Below, in pieces: positions 35,317 to 42,873 of a DNA stretch of 42,873 nucleotides. The number at the start of each line of letters is the position of its first letter. Within the stretch, counting starts at the first letter, position 1. Location of the stretch: contig CAIXRH010000243.1 in assembly GCA_903921785.1 (NCBI GenBank), positions 1 to 42,873 of the forward strand, in the 5' to 3' direction. The position numbers were made by a program, and so were the translations under genes. The DNA is from an uncultured Pseudomonadota bacterium. GTDB taxonomy: Bacteria; Myxococcota_A; UBA796; SXON01. The notes beneath the pieces are model-generated. The model was not told the DNA's origin and ran no database searches. It saw nothing but the letters and a program-made list of their open reading frames with translations.

Positions 35317-37000
35317 TCAGCGGCAGACGAACTTGCCCGGACCGGTCCGATCCGTGAGGACCAGCGGACCCACGCTCAGCTCAGTGGGCACGCTGGCCGG
35401 GGTCACCTCGAAGCCCGGGAGGCGACAGTCCCCTTTGGCGTCGAGGCCCACGTCCTCCGCGTCGAAGGAGGCCACGACCTCGCCCCCGCCTTCGCAGTCA
35501 CCACGCCGTCGACCAGCGACCAGGTCGAGGGCACGGGCGTGTAGAGCTCCAGGAACACCGACGCGTCCATCCCGTCGATGTCCTGATCGAACTGGAAGGG
35601 CAGGTCGAAGTCGGTCTCCGTCACGGTGAGGTCGTGGGTGCGGAGGGTCACGCCGGCGAGCGTCTCGAGGTGAACGGTGCCCTCGAGCAAGGAGGTGGTC
35701 GTGGTGGTGCAGGCGCCACCCTTCTCACAGGCGGTCGTCGTCCGGGGCGCGAACGCCGGGCCGCCGACTTCGATGGAGAAGTGCACGACCTTGTCGTTGT
35801 CGATCACGGCGCGCAGCCGGCGCACCTCCACCCCGTCGTCGCCGTGGGTGCACTCCCCGACCAGCACGGCCTTCCTGGCCGTCCCCGCGAGCGTACCGGC
35901 GGAGGGATTCAGCTGGCAGTAGAGCGGCTCCGCCGCGAGACCCCCGCCTTCCTCCTCCACGATCACTTCGAACACGTTCGCCGCCACCGCGGTCCAGGGC
36001 GGAGTGATGCCCACGTTGTCGTCGTCGTCCAGGATGGCGGTGTCGGTGTCGATGAAGATGTCCACGATGGGACCACCGGTGTCGTCACCGCTCTTGGCCT
36101 GCGCGCCGAAACCACCCGGATCGAGCGTCACCACATCGCGCCCCGTCGTCAGCGCGTCCCCGTCGTACACGTCCATCGCCGCGGAGACCTCGAGCTCACG
36201 TACGTCGCCCTGGATCGTGAGGGAGAAGCTGGCGTCCGAGCGGTCGATGAGGATGTCGGAGTTCTTGAGCACCACGCGCGGCGTCGCGGCGCTCTTCTTC
36301 TTCACCGCGCCGATGGGCTCCAGGTACGAGAGCGTCTCGTTCGCGACGGGGGTGCACGCCTGCTTGCTCCCGGGAATGCAGCCCTGGTTGTCGTAGAACG
36401 CGAGGTCCCACTGGAGCTCCGTGCCGGACTCCACGGTCCCGGCCGTGCTCACGGCGAGGCCCGACACGTTGAGCGAGCCCTCCAATTGCATCGTATACGT
36501 GTCCAGCGCGATGATCGTGTCCAGCGTGAGGTCCTGGAAGGCTGCGAAGATCGCGGCGTCCATCACGGTGAGGTCGGGGTTGGTCTTCAGGTCCGACCCG
36601 GAGGCGCTGTTGGTGAGCTCCTGGATGCCGAGGTAGGCGGCGTCGGCGCCGGAGTCCTGCACCGCCACCTTGGTGACCGAATCCTGGCCGAGGGTCGACT
36701 TCGATGCCTTCACCACCAGCGAGGCGAGGCGCGACGACGCGCCGCGCGCCGCCACCGTGCCGTTGCCGAGGTCATCGAACGACACGTCGACGACCTCGGG
36801 GTTGCCGAGCTCGTTGCCGTCCACGTCCAGCTAGTAGATCGCCCAGGTGCGGACGCTCCCCGCCGGGCTCTTCGCGAACGAGCCGTGGCGGTGGTGGTGG
36901 AGGAGGCGACCGCGGTTTCGCCGGGGACGATCTCCTCTTTGAAGGAGGCGCGCACGGGGATGGTGAGGGAGAAGGCAGGAAGCACGAGGGCGAGAAGCAT
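35317..37000 (-). pseudogene. Broken gene for a secreted protein (two frameshifts and one stop)
   Basis: The middle of this region (35403-36824) is an intact 473-codon frame of an extracellular-looking protein (VDIFIDTDTAILDDDDNVGI, ELYTPVPSTWSLVDGVV). Upstream, the ATG at 37000 opens a signal peptide (MLLALVLPAFSLTIPVRASF) in another frame, whose natural continuation after SSTTT is HGSFAKSPAGSVRTWAIY in the main frame, then a TAG at 36833-36831 before LDVDGNELG. Downstream, the frame changes at about 35497-35500: the other frame continues as CEGGGEVVASFDAEDVGL and ends at FVCR with TGA at 35319-35317. I recognise no family. Three lesions in one gene point to decay or to local assembly errors; if errors, it is one intact gene of about 560 codons. 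Confidence 0.7.
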
Positions 37001-37098
37001 GAGGGGTCTCGGGGTGACCCGCGGTTCGTACCTGAGCCCCCAGTCGCCGCCATCCCTCGCCGATCCCACACCCCACGTCTGGACGCCGACCGATGCAA

Positions 37099-37128
37099 GG
37101 ACGCCCCGACGGTGAGGCCGGGGCGTCC
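37099..37128 (-). terminator. Hairpin after the acyl-CoA dehydrogenase gene
   Basis: A perfect 10-base stem (GGACGCCCCG/CGGGGCGTCC, 10-base loop) lies 48 bases after the acyl-CoA dehydrogenase stop on the minus strand, followed by TTGCATC. It probably ends that transcript, separating it from the broken gene beyond. The rest of the 176-base spacer shows no other signal. Confidence 0.5.
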
Positions 37129-37176
37129 AGACTTCTGCTTGAGGTACTCGGCCTTTCCGCCGCCCCCGCCCGCCCG

Positions 37177-38997
37177 CTACTCGAACAGGCCTTCCTCGAG
37201 CGGGCTCTCGTCGCCCGCCTGGATGGCCTTGGCGAGCGCCGTGGCTTTGGGGAGGATGTTCTTGCAGTAGAAGCGCGCGTTCGCGAGCTTGCCCTTGTAG
37301 AACTTCAGATCGTCGCCGGTGGCGCCGTCCTGGATCGCGGCGTGCGCGACGCGGGCCTGCCACACGCTGTGGAGGCCGAGGACCACCGTGCCGAACAACT
37401 CGAGGAACGGGGTGGCCTGGAGCATGGCGCCGCGGAGGTTGCCCTGCGCGCCGACCATGCCGAGGTGCATGGAGGTTTGACCGAGCTGATCGCGGGCCCG
37501 CTCGAGCGCGGCCACCTCGTCCGCCATCGCGGCGATGGGGCGACACCGCTCCAGCTCCTCGTTGGCCTCATTGAGCCACTGCATGAACAGCATGCCCTGG
37601 CCCTTGCGCATCTTCCGGCCCAGCAGGTCCATCGCCTGGATGCCGTTGGTGCCCTCGTAGATCGAGCAGATCTTCGAGTCCCGCACGTACTGCTCGGCCG
37701 GGTATTCCCCGATGTAGCCATAGCCGCCGTAGCACTGGAGCGCCGTGGAGGTGACGTCGTAGGCCACGTCGGAGCAGTGGGCCTTCACGATGGGGGTCAT
37801 CAGCTCCACGAGGCCGAGCAGGTAGTCCTTCTCGGACTCTTCGCCGTGGTGCGTCTTGTCGAAGCGGTTGGCCACGCTGTAGACCAGCGAGCGCATCGCA
37901 TCGACCTTGCAGCGCATGGAGAGCAGCATCCGCCGCACGTCGGGGTGCTGGTTGATGGTGATGCGCGGGGGATCGGCGTCGCGGAAGTTCTCCACCGGCG
38001 TGCCCTGCACGCGGTCCTTGCAGTAGGCGAGCGCGCCCTGGTAGGCGCCGCTGGCCAGGCCGAGGCTCTGGATGCCCACGCCGATGCGGGCCTCGTTCAT
38101 CATGATGAACATGATCTCCATGCCCTGGCCGCCCTTCCCGAGGAGGTAGCCGACGCACGGCCCGGTGGCGCCGAGGGCGATCGTGCAGGTGGCGCTGCCG
38201 TTGATGCCCATCTTGTGTTCGATGCCGACGACCTTGGCGTCGTTGCGGGCCCCGAGCTTGCCGCTGCTGTCGAAGAGGAACTTGGGCACCACGAAGATCG
38301 ACAGGCCCTTGGTGCCCGGGGGGGCGTCCGGCAGACGGGCGAGCACGAGGTGGATGATGTTCTCGGTGAGGTCCTGGTCGCCGCCGGAGATGAAGACCTT
38401 CTCCCCGGTGAGGTGGTAGACGCCTTCTTCGCCGGTGGGGACGGCCTTGGCGCGGTTGTCGCCGACGGCGGTGCCGGCGCCGGCTTCGGTGAGGCACATC
38501 GTGCCCGCCCACTGGCCGCCGAGCATGCGGGTGACCGCGGTGTCGCGGATCCAGGCGGGGGTGCCTTCCCAGGTGAGCAGGTTCGCCGCGGCGCGGGTGA
38601 GGCCCGGGTACATGTTGAACGCGGTGGCGGCGCCGGACAGCATCTCATGGGTGGCGATGTCGACCACGTGGGGGATGCCCTGGCCGCCGTGCTCAGGGTT
38701 CATCGAAGCGGCGATGAGGCCCGCCTCGGCGATCGCCTTGTACGCCGGCTTGAAGCAGGCGGGCGTCGTGATGTTGCCGTCCTTGTCGAGTTTTACGCCT
38801 TCCCGATCGCCGACCTTGTTGACCGGGGCGACGGTCTGCTCCGCGAGATCGGCCGCCATGTCGAGCACGGCCTGGTACATGTCGCGGTCGAACTCCTTGT
38901 AGCGGGGCACGCCGGCGAGCTGCTCGTGCACCTTGAGCTGCTCGAACAGGACGAAGTTGATGTCACGCTTGTCGACGACGTACTCGGTGGCGCTCAT
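37177..38997 (-). CDS. Acyl-CoA dehydrogenase (about 600-residue type)
   Basis: The ATG at 38997 with GGAG about nine bases upstream gives 606 residues; a further ATG at 39027 lies inside the operator and is not used. The N-terminal helical domain (about 35-150), flavin-binding middle domain (MCLTEAGAGTAVGDN, YHLTGEKVFISGGDQDLTENI) and C-terminal helical domain are complete. The catalytic base is in SKICSIYEGTNGIQAMDLLGRK, the Glu after IY. A further C-terminal extension (from about 475) is typical of the DUF4009/AcdC-type long acyl-CoA dehydrogenases. It oxidises acyl-CoA to enoyl-CoA with FAD in fatty-acid degradation; chain length cannot be deduced. It is expected to be controlled by the palindrome at 39013-39030. 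Confidence 0.95.
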   Translation of the reverse strand: MSATEYVVDKRDINFVLFEQLKVHEQLAGVPRYKEFDRDMYQAVLDMAADLAEQTVAPVNKVGDREGVKLDKDGNITTPACFKPAYKAIAEAGLIAASMNPEHGGQGIPHVVDIATHEMLSGAATAFNMYPGLTRAAANLLTWEGTPAWIRDTAVTRMLGGQWAGTMCLTEAGAGTAVGDNRAKAVPTGEEGVYHLTGEKVFISGGDQDLTENIIHLVLARLPDAPPGTKGLSIFVVPKFLFDSSGKLGARNDAKVVGIEHKMGINGSATCTIALGATGPCVGYLLGKGGQGMEIMFIMMNEARIGVGIQSLGLASGAYQGALAYCKDRVQGTPVENFRDADPPRITINQHPDVRRMLLSMRCKVDAMRSLVYSVANRFDKTHHGEESEKDYLLGLVELMTPIVKAHCSDVAYDVTSTALQCYGGYGYIGEYPAEQYVRDSKICSIYEGTNGIQAMDLLGRKMRKGQGMLFMQWLNEANEELERCRPIAAMADEVAALERARDQLGQTSMHLGMVGAQGNLRGAMLQATPFLELFGTVVLGLHSVWQARVAHAAIQDGATGDDLKFYKGKLANARFYCKNILPKATALAKAIQAGDESPLEEGLFE

Positions 38998-39012
38998 GCA
39001 AGACTCCAGGAA

Positions 39013-39030
39013 TGAATGAATGGTCATTCA
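39013..39030. promoter_or_regulatory. FadR/TetR-like operator before the acyl-CoA dehydrogenase gene
   Basis: TGAATGAATGGTCATTCA is a perfect 7-base inverted repeat (TGAATGA/TCATTCA) with a 4-base centre; a second palindrome, ATGAATG/CATTCAT, is nested in it (39016-39031). From memory it differs at one position from the operator of the TetR-type fatty-acid regulator FadR (YsiA) of Bacillus subtilis. It lies 15-33 bases before the ATG, over the likely transcription start of a weak TTGCCC-N18-TACATG promoter (39058-39029), an ideal place for repression relieved by acyl-CoA. Confidence 0.7.
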
Positions 39031-39138
39031 TGTAGCCCGGGGAGCGCCGCGGGGGCAAGGGAGAACCGTCACGGCCGCGTCAGCCGGGTGACCGAGGGCG
39101 GGTTCGCCGGGCGGGGGCCGACGGGCTAACTCCGGGCC

Positions 39139-40767
39139 GTGGTCGCCCCGTCACCTCGCGCCCGGTTCTTCGAGTTTGGCGCCGCCGTGGTGGCGCTCGC
39201 GGCCACGATCCCGGTGCTCCTCGCCGTCGGCGGCGCGATCGCCACCCGGATCGACTACCCGGGGGACCTGGAGTGGATGGAGGGCGCCACCCTGATGTCG
39301 GCGCTGCGTGCGCACGAGGGGCTGGGGCTCTACGACGCCCCGACCCCCGAGTACATCCCCTTCATCTACCCGCCGCTCTACGCCTGGATCGTGGGGACGC
39401 TCGGCCACGTGGTGCCGCTGGGGTACACGCTGGGGCGGTCGGTGAGCGTGGTCGGGAGCCTCTCGGCGGCCGCGGCGCTGGTCTTCGGGGCGCGCCGGGA
39501 GGGCGCCAGTTGGCCGCTCTCGTTGGCCACGGTTGGGCTCTTCGCGGCCTGTTGGGACGACTCCGGCTCCTTCTTCGACCTCGTTCGCACCGACGGCCTC
39601 TCCATCGGCCTCCTCTCGTGGGCGCTGGTGCTGGCGCCGCAGCCGGGGTCGCGGGCGCCGGTGGCCTCCGGGGTGCTCCTCGCCATCGCATTCATGGCCA
39701 AGCAGCATGTGGCGATGTTGGGCGTGCCCCTGCTGGGGTGGTTGTGGGTGGTTCGTGGGCGGCAGGTCGCGCTGCGGTTCGCGGCGGCGAGCGTGGGCAT
39801 CTCCCTGGTGTTCGTCGCGGGGATGGCGTTGGTCACCTCGGGGCGCTTCGTGGTGTGGTTGGTCGCGGTGCCGGCGGTGCACGGCCAGTCGGCCTCGCGA
39901 CTTTTCCCCGGCGCGCAGCTCGAATGTTGGCATGCGCTGCCGATCACCACGACCGTCGCCCTCCTCGCGCTGCCCTGGTGGGCGAAGCGGCGTTCGTACT
40001 GGGCGTTGGTGGCGGGCGCCGCCTTGATCATCGTCTCGTTGATGCGGGGCCACACCGGCGGCTACCTCAACGTACTCATCCCGATGATGTGGGTACAATG
40101 CCTGCTCCCGGTGATCGCGGCGGGCGCCTTCGGCAGCCGCGCGGCGTGGGGGGTGGCCGGGCTCCTCGTCGCGCTGCAAGGCCTGGGCTGGAATACCGAC
40201 TGGAACCTGCTCAGCCGCCGGCTCTCCGCCGGTCAGGCTCCCTGGACCGCCTGGGCGGACGCGCAGCTCTCCGTCAGCAAGTACGTCCCCACGGAGGCGG
40301 ACCGCCGGCAGGTCGTGGAGTTTGTGGACGAGCTCCGCGATCTCCCCGACCCCATCCTCATCCCCCACGGCCCCTGGTACGCGGTGCTGGCGGGGAAGAC
40401 ACCCTCGTTCGCCCTCATCAGCCTCTGGGACATCGATCACGCCCATGGGCCATACCTGCGGGACGTCGAGCGGATCGACGCGGCGATCGCCAAGGAATTC
40501 CCGGTGGCGGTCATGCCCAACGACGACCTCAACCATGGATTCAAGTCCGGTTGGGTGCTCGACCATCGGCTGCCCGTGGCGTGTCCGTCCACGCGGACGG
40601 GGTGGCCGGTCACGTTGCGAATGGCGTATCGGCCGAAGCAGGCGGCGGCGCTCGGGGTGAAGGTGGCGCCGGTGATGCCGGTCAGCCCCCCATCCACCCC
40701 GCCGGCGTCCGCGCCTCCCCCGCCCGCACCGTCCACCGTACCGCCCGCATCGCCCGAAGGTCGCTGA
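39139..40767 (+). CDS. Polytopic GT-C-type glycosyltransferase-like membrane protein
   Basis: A GTG at 39139 gives 542 residues with about ten membrane segments (first at about 14-33). The loop after the first helix reads YPGDLEWMEGATL, the acidic pattern expected of GT-C/GT39-like glycosyltransferases, and further loops include IYPPLYAWIVG and RTDGLSIGLLSW; the non-membrane C-terminal part starts near residue 370. Such enzymes use lipid-linked sugars; donor and acceptor are unknown. The Pro-rich last 30 residues are antisense to the amidohydrolase end and may be poorly constrained. No strong ribosome binding site is visible before the start. Confidence 0.7.
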   Translation: MVAPSPRARFFEFGAAVVALAATIPVLLAVGGAIATRIDYPGDLEWMEGATLMSALRAHEGLGLYDAPTPEYIPFIYPPLYAWIVGTLGHVVPLGYTLGRSVSVVGSLSAAAALVFGARREGASWPLSLATVGLFAACWDDSGSFFDLVRTDGLSIGLLSWALVLAPQPGSRAPVASGVLLAIAFMAKQHVAMLGVPLLGWLWVVRGRQVALRFAAASVGISLVFVAGMALVTSGRFVVWLVAVPAVHGQSASRLFPGAQLECWHALPITTTVALLALPWWAKRRSYWALVAGAALIIVSLMRGHTGGYLNVLIPMMWVQCLLPVIAAGAFGSRAAWGVAGLLVALQGLGWNTDWNLLSRRLSAGQAPWTAWADAQLSVSKYVPTEADRRQVVEFVDELRDLPDPILIPHGPWYAVLAGKTPSFALISLWDIDHAHGPYLRDVERIDAAIAKEFPVAVMPNDDLNHGFKSGWVLDHRLPVACPSTRTGWPVTLRMAYRPKQAAALGVKVAPVMPVSPPSTPPASAPPPPAPSTVPPASPEGR

Positions 40768-42034
40768 GCGGGTCGCCCTCTACGACGACCAGATCCGCGG
40801 GGGAGCCCACCGTGATCCGGCCGAGCGGGAGCTCCAGCATCTCCGCCGCCGTCCGCGTTCCGGCCGTGAGCGCCTCGGCCGGGGTGAGCCCCGCGGTGTG
40901 GAGCAACTCCAGCTCGCGGAGCGTGGACGGCCCGTGGAAGAGGTACGGAATGAGCGGCCAATTGCCCGCGTCGCTGCCGAGGACGAGCGGGACGCCGCCG
41001 GCTCGGAGCGCCCGGATTGCCGCGTTCGCCTCGGCGACGTGGCTCCGCAACGCCGCTCGCATGAAACCCGGCCCCGCCACCCAACGGGCGAGGCCGGGGA
41101 GCATCTCCTGAAGCAGCGCCTCCGAGAAGCCTCGCGCTACCTCAGGATCGCGCGCGGTGATCAGCTCCGATGCCGGCACCCGCGCATCCAAGAACGGATC
41201 CGCGAGCCGCCCGAGGTCGGTGGCCGCCGCGAACGCGTCCGCGATCGCCAGGGTGGTGATGGTGTAGGTGCCCGCCGCCCGCAGCTGCCGCACCAGCCGC
41301 ACATCGGGGCGCTCCATCGCGTGCACCATCGCCCGCGGGTGCAGCCAATCCAGCGCGATCGACTGCTCCTCCGGGGAGATCGCGTGGGCGTAGATGGGGA
41401 GGTTCCGTGCCGTCGCCCCGGCGCGGATCGCCCCGAAGACCTCCGGGGAATGCAGCGGGTAGCGGTTCACCAGGAAGCCGCGCTCCACGGTGACCTTGGC
41501 TCCGACGTCCCCGTCGCGGAGCAGCCCGTCGAGCTGCGCCTCCACCTCCGCGCGGTTCGACACTGTCGGAAACCCGGGGATCACCGCGGCGACGTAGCCA
41601 CCGGGCGGCGAGAAGGGCGCGCCGAGGCTGAGGTAGCGCGGGCCCGGCGCGCCATCGGCGAGGAGCGCGCGGATCCGCGCTTCTTCCGCGGGGAGCACCG
41701 CGGGATCGAGCACCGTCGTGACGCCGCAGGCGAGGTACGCCGCGAGGTGGGCGCGCACCTGGGCAGCGTGGGTGGCGTCGTCGTCGTGGCGCCAGCCCGC
41801 GCCCGGGTCCATCGAGAGGTGCACGTGAGCGTCGATGAGGCCGGGGAGCACGGTGGCGCCGCTGGCGTCGAGGATCGTCGCACCCGGCGGCACACCGAGG
41901 CCGGCGCCGACGGCCTGAACCCGATCGTCGTGGACCCAGACGTCCGCGGAGGCGGCGGGCGCGCCGGAGCCATCCCACACGTGGCCGTGGACCAGCAGCA
42001 CATCGGACGCCAGCGCGGCGGCGATCCACAGCAC
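40682..42034 (-). CDS. Exported amidohydrolase (imidazolonepropionase-like)
   Basis: The GTG at 42034 lies eight bases after the DUF3616-like stop and gives 450 residues with a signal peptide (MLWIAAALAS). The amidohydrolase core shows GLIDAHVHL (His70 and His72 metal ligands), AKVTVERG with a candidate bridging Lys, IYAHAISPEE and MVHAMERPDV (His ligands), and LGSDAGNWP (catalytic Asp). The C-terminal LPLGRITVGSPADLVVVEGDPLSDL is the usual metallo-dependent hydrolase ending. It would hydrolyse an amide or cyclic amide in the periplasm; the substrate is unknown. Its end overlaps the convergent membrane-protein gene by 86 bases. Confidence 0.88.
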   Translation of the reverse strand: MLWIAAALASDVLLVHGHVWDGSGAPAASADVWVHDDRVQAVGAGLGVPPGATILDASGATVLPGLIDAHVHLSMDPGAGWRHDDDATHAAQVRAHLAAYLACGVTTVLDPAVLPAEEARIRALLADGAPGPRYLSLGAPFSPPGGYVAAVIPGFPTVSNRAEVEAQLDGLLRDGDVGAKVTVERGFLVNRYPLHSPEVFGAIRAGATARNLPIYAHAISPEEQSIALDWLHPRAMVHAMERPDVRLVRQLRAAGTYTITTLAIADAFAAATDLGRLADPFLDARVPASELITARDPEVARGFSEALLQEMLPGLARWVAGPGFMRAALRSHVAEANAAIRALRAGGVPLVLGSDAGNWPLIPYLFHGPSTLRELELLHTAGLTPAEALTAGTRTAAEMLELPLGRITVGSPADLVVVEGDPLSDLRAMRAVRWTVRAGEARTPAGWMGG

Positions 42035-42042
42035 CGGGACGA

Positions 42043-42873
42043 TTACCGAGCGGCCGCGGGGATCACGACCTCTCCCCAGACCCCCGCCACCTTGCACGCC
42101 CCGGCCTCGCCGTCGCCGTCGACCACGTAGCGGAGGTGGGTGTCGTCGCGCGGCCAGAGCCCCTCGGCGGAGGTGGGGAGGTCGACGCCGAGGTCGACGG
42201 GTGCGGCGTCGAGGGCCGGGAGCCACCAGAGGTGGTGGGGCGCCGCGCCGTCCACCGGCGGACCGGCGAGCACGAGGAGGCCGCCGCGGAAGGGGGTGAG
42301 CTCGCGAACGCCGAGCCCGTGGAGGTCGATGCGCGCGGTGCCCTCGATCGCCCCGGCCTTCGCTCCGCTTCGGGTGACCGTGAAGAGCATCGCCTTGCCG
42401 CCGTCGAGCGGGCTGCGCGCGCCGAGCACCAGCTTTCCCCCGAACACCGCGGCGCCTTCGAGGTTGAAGCCGCCATCGTTGGGGGCGTTCGGCTCCACGG
42501 CCATGCAGGCCGTGCAGGAGGAGAAGTCCAGGGCGTAGCTGGCCGCTCCGTCGAGGATGCGGCGGCGATCGGGCTTGAGCTTCGCCGACTTGTTGCGGCT
42601 GTGGCTGCCCATCACCACCAGCGCGGCGCCGTCGACCGCGAGCGCCTCGATGTCTTCGATACGCGAGGGGAGGGGACGCGCCGCGAGCGGGCGCATGGCC
42701 TCGTCGTACACGAAGAGGCGGTCCTCGGTCTCGTTGTCGCCGACGATCCAGGTGTCTCCGACGTGGACGAGGGCGGAGGGCTCGCAGGCGTCGGCGAGCG
42801 CGCCGCCGAGTGGCAGCGCGGCCGGGTCGTCGCCCTTGTCATGGGGCGGTGGCGCCGCGATGCCGCCGCCCGC
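42043..42873 (-). CDS. DUF3616-like protein, 5' end cut by the right edge
   Basis: The reading frame stays open past the internal GTG at 42711 to the window edge, adding at least 54 codons that include EPSALVHVGDTWIVGDNETEDRLFVYDE, the typical opening strand of DUF3616 proteins, so the true start is outside. The visible 276 residues have the beta-propeller-like repeat GRIEDIEALAVDG, DGGFNLEGAAVFGGKLVLGARSP, LTPFRGGLLVLAGPP, common in this family. The molecular function of the family is unknown. Operon with the amidohydrolase is likely. Confidence 0.8.
   Translation of the reverse strand, partial: AGGGIAAPPPHDKGDDPAALPLGGALADACEPSALVHVGDTWIVGDNETEDRLFVYDEAMRPLAARPLPSRIEDIEALAVDGAALVVMGSHSRNKSAKLKPDRRRILDGAASYALDFSSCTACMAVEPNAPNDGGFNLEGAAVFGGKLVLGARSPLDGGKAMLFTVTRSGAKAGAIEGTARIDLHGLGVRELTPFRGGLLVLAGPPVDGAAPHHLWWLPALDAAPVDLGVDLPTSAEGLWPRDDTHLRYVVDGDGEAGACKVAGVWGEVVIPAAAR

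Overview
The window is high-GC DNA (about 70% G+C by eye) from a Gram-negative bacterium. The many short lipoproteins, the Asp/Thr/Ser-rich linkers (runs of TGDTGDT type), the secretin-based Tad pilus, an NtrC-type response regulator and the deltaproteobacterial style of gene content suggest Myxococcota or a close relative, probably from a metagenome. This placement is inference; no rRNA or other marker gene is present. Almost all genes lie on the minus strand, so the text below reads from high to low coordinates within each block. Many genes start at a 4-base ATGA or GTGA overlap with the previous stop, which indicates long translationally coupled operons.

Layout. 1-58: the first codons of a gene leaving the left edge, possibly an IS630-type transposase. 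147-3328 (minus): CsgG-like/TPR protein, unknown protein, glutathione S-transferase. 3581-8426 (minus): VOC protein, exported unknown protein, small D12-class DNA adenine methyltransferase, and a surface lipoprotein with a beta-helix and six FG-GAP-like repeats of exactly 44 residues. 8568-8873: a small exported protein on the plus strand. 9009-16482 (minus): a complete Kdp potassium-pump operon: 52-residue membrane peptide, kdpF, kdpA, kdpB, kdpC, a truncated KdpD (nucleotide-binding plus USP domains only) and a separate HAMP/PAS histidine kinase. Directly upstream are an NtrC-type sigma-54 response regulator (16753-18099) and an E2-like acyltransferase (18116-19060). 19128-19823: an exported unknown protein. 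19933-29043 (minus): a Tad (Flp) pilus locus: flp pilin, terminator, then cpaB/rcpC, rcpA secretin, tadZ, tadA, tadB, tadC, a TadD-like TPR protein and two lipoproteins. No prepilin peptidase (TadV) or TadE/F/G is present.

29160-34015: RNase D with HRDC domain, a small membrane protein, a DUF3419 (BtaA-like) SAM-dependent transferase, a YggS-type PLP-binding protein and an SPFH protein carrying two C-terminal GYF_2 modules. 34178-35179: an anchored SGNH hydrolase. 35317-37000: a secreted-protein gene broken by two frameshifts and one nonsense codon. 37177-38997: an acyl-CoA dehydrogenase with a striking FadR/TetR-like palindrome in front. 39139-40767: a polytopic glycosyltransferase-like membrane protein, overlapping tail to tail with an exported amidohydrolase (40682-42034). 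42043 to the right edge: a DUF3616-like protein, cut by the edge.

The main functional units are the Kdp system, whose sensor is divided into two proteins and whose regulator is replaced by an NtrC-type activator, and the Tad pilus with its own promoters. The rest is small operons of envelope, lipid and housekeeping genes. No tRNA, rRNA or CRISPR array was seen, and no intergenic stretch exceeds 300 bases.
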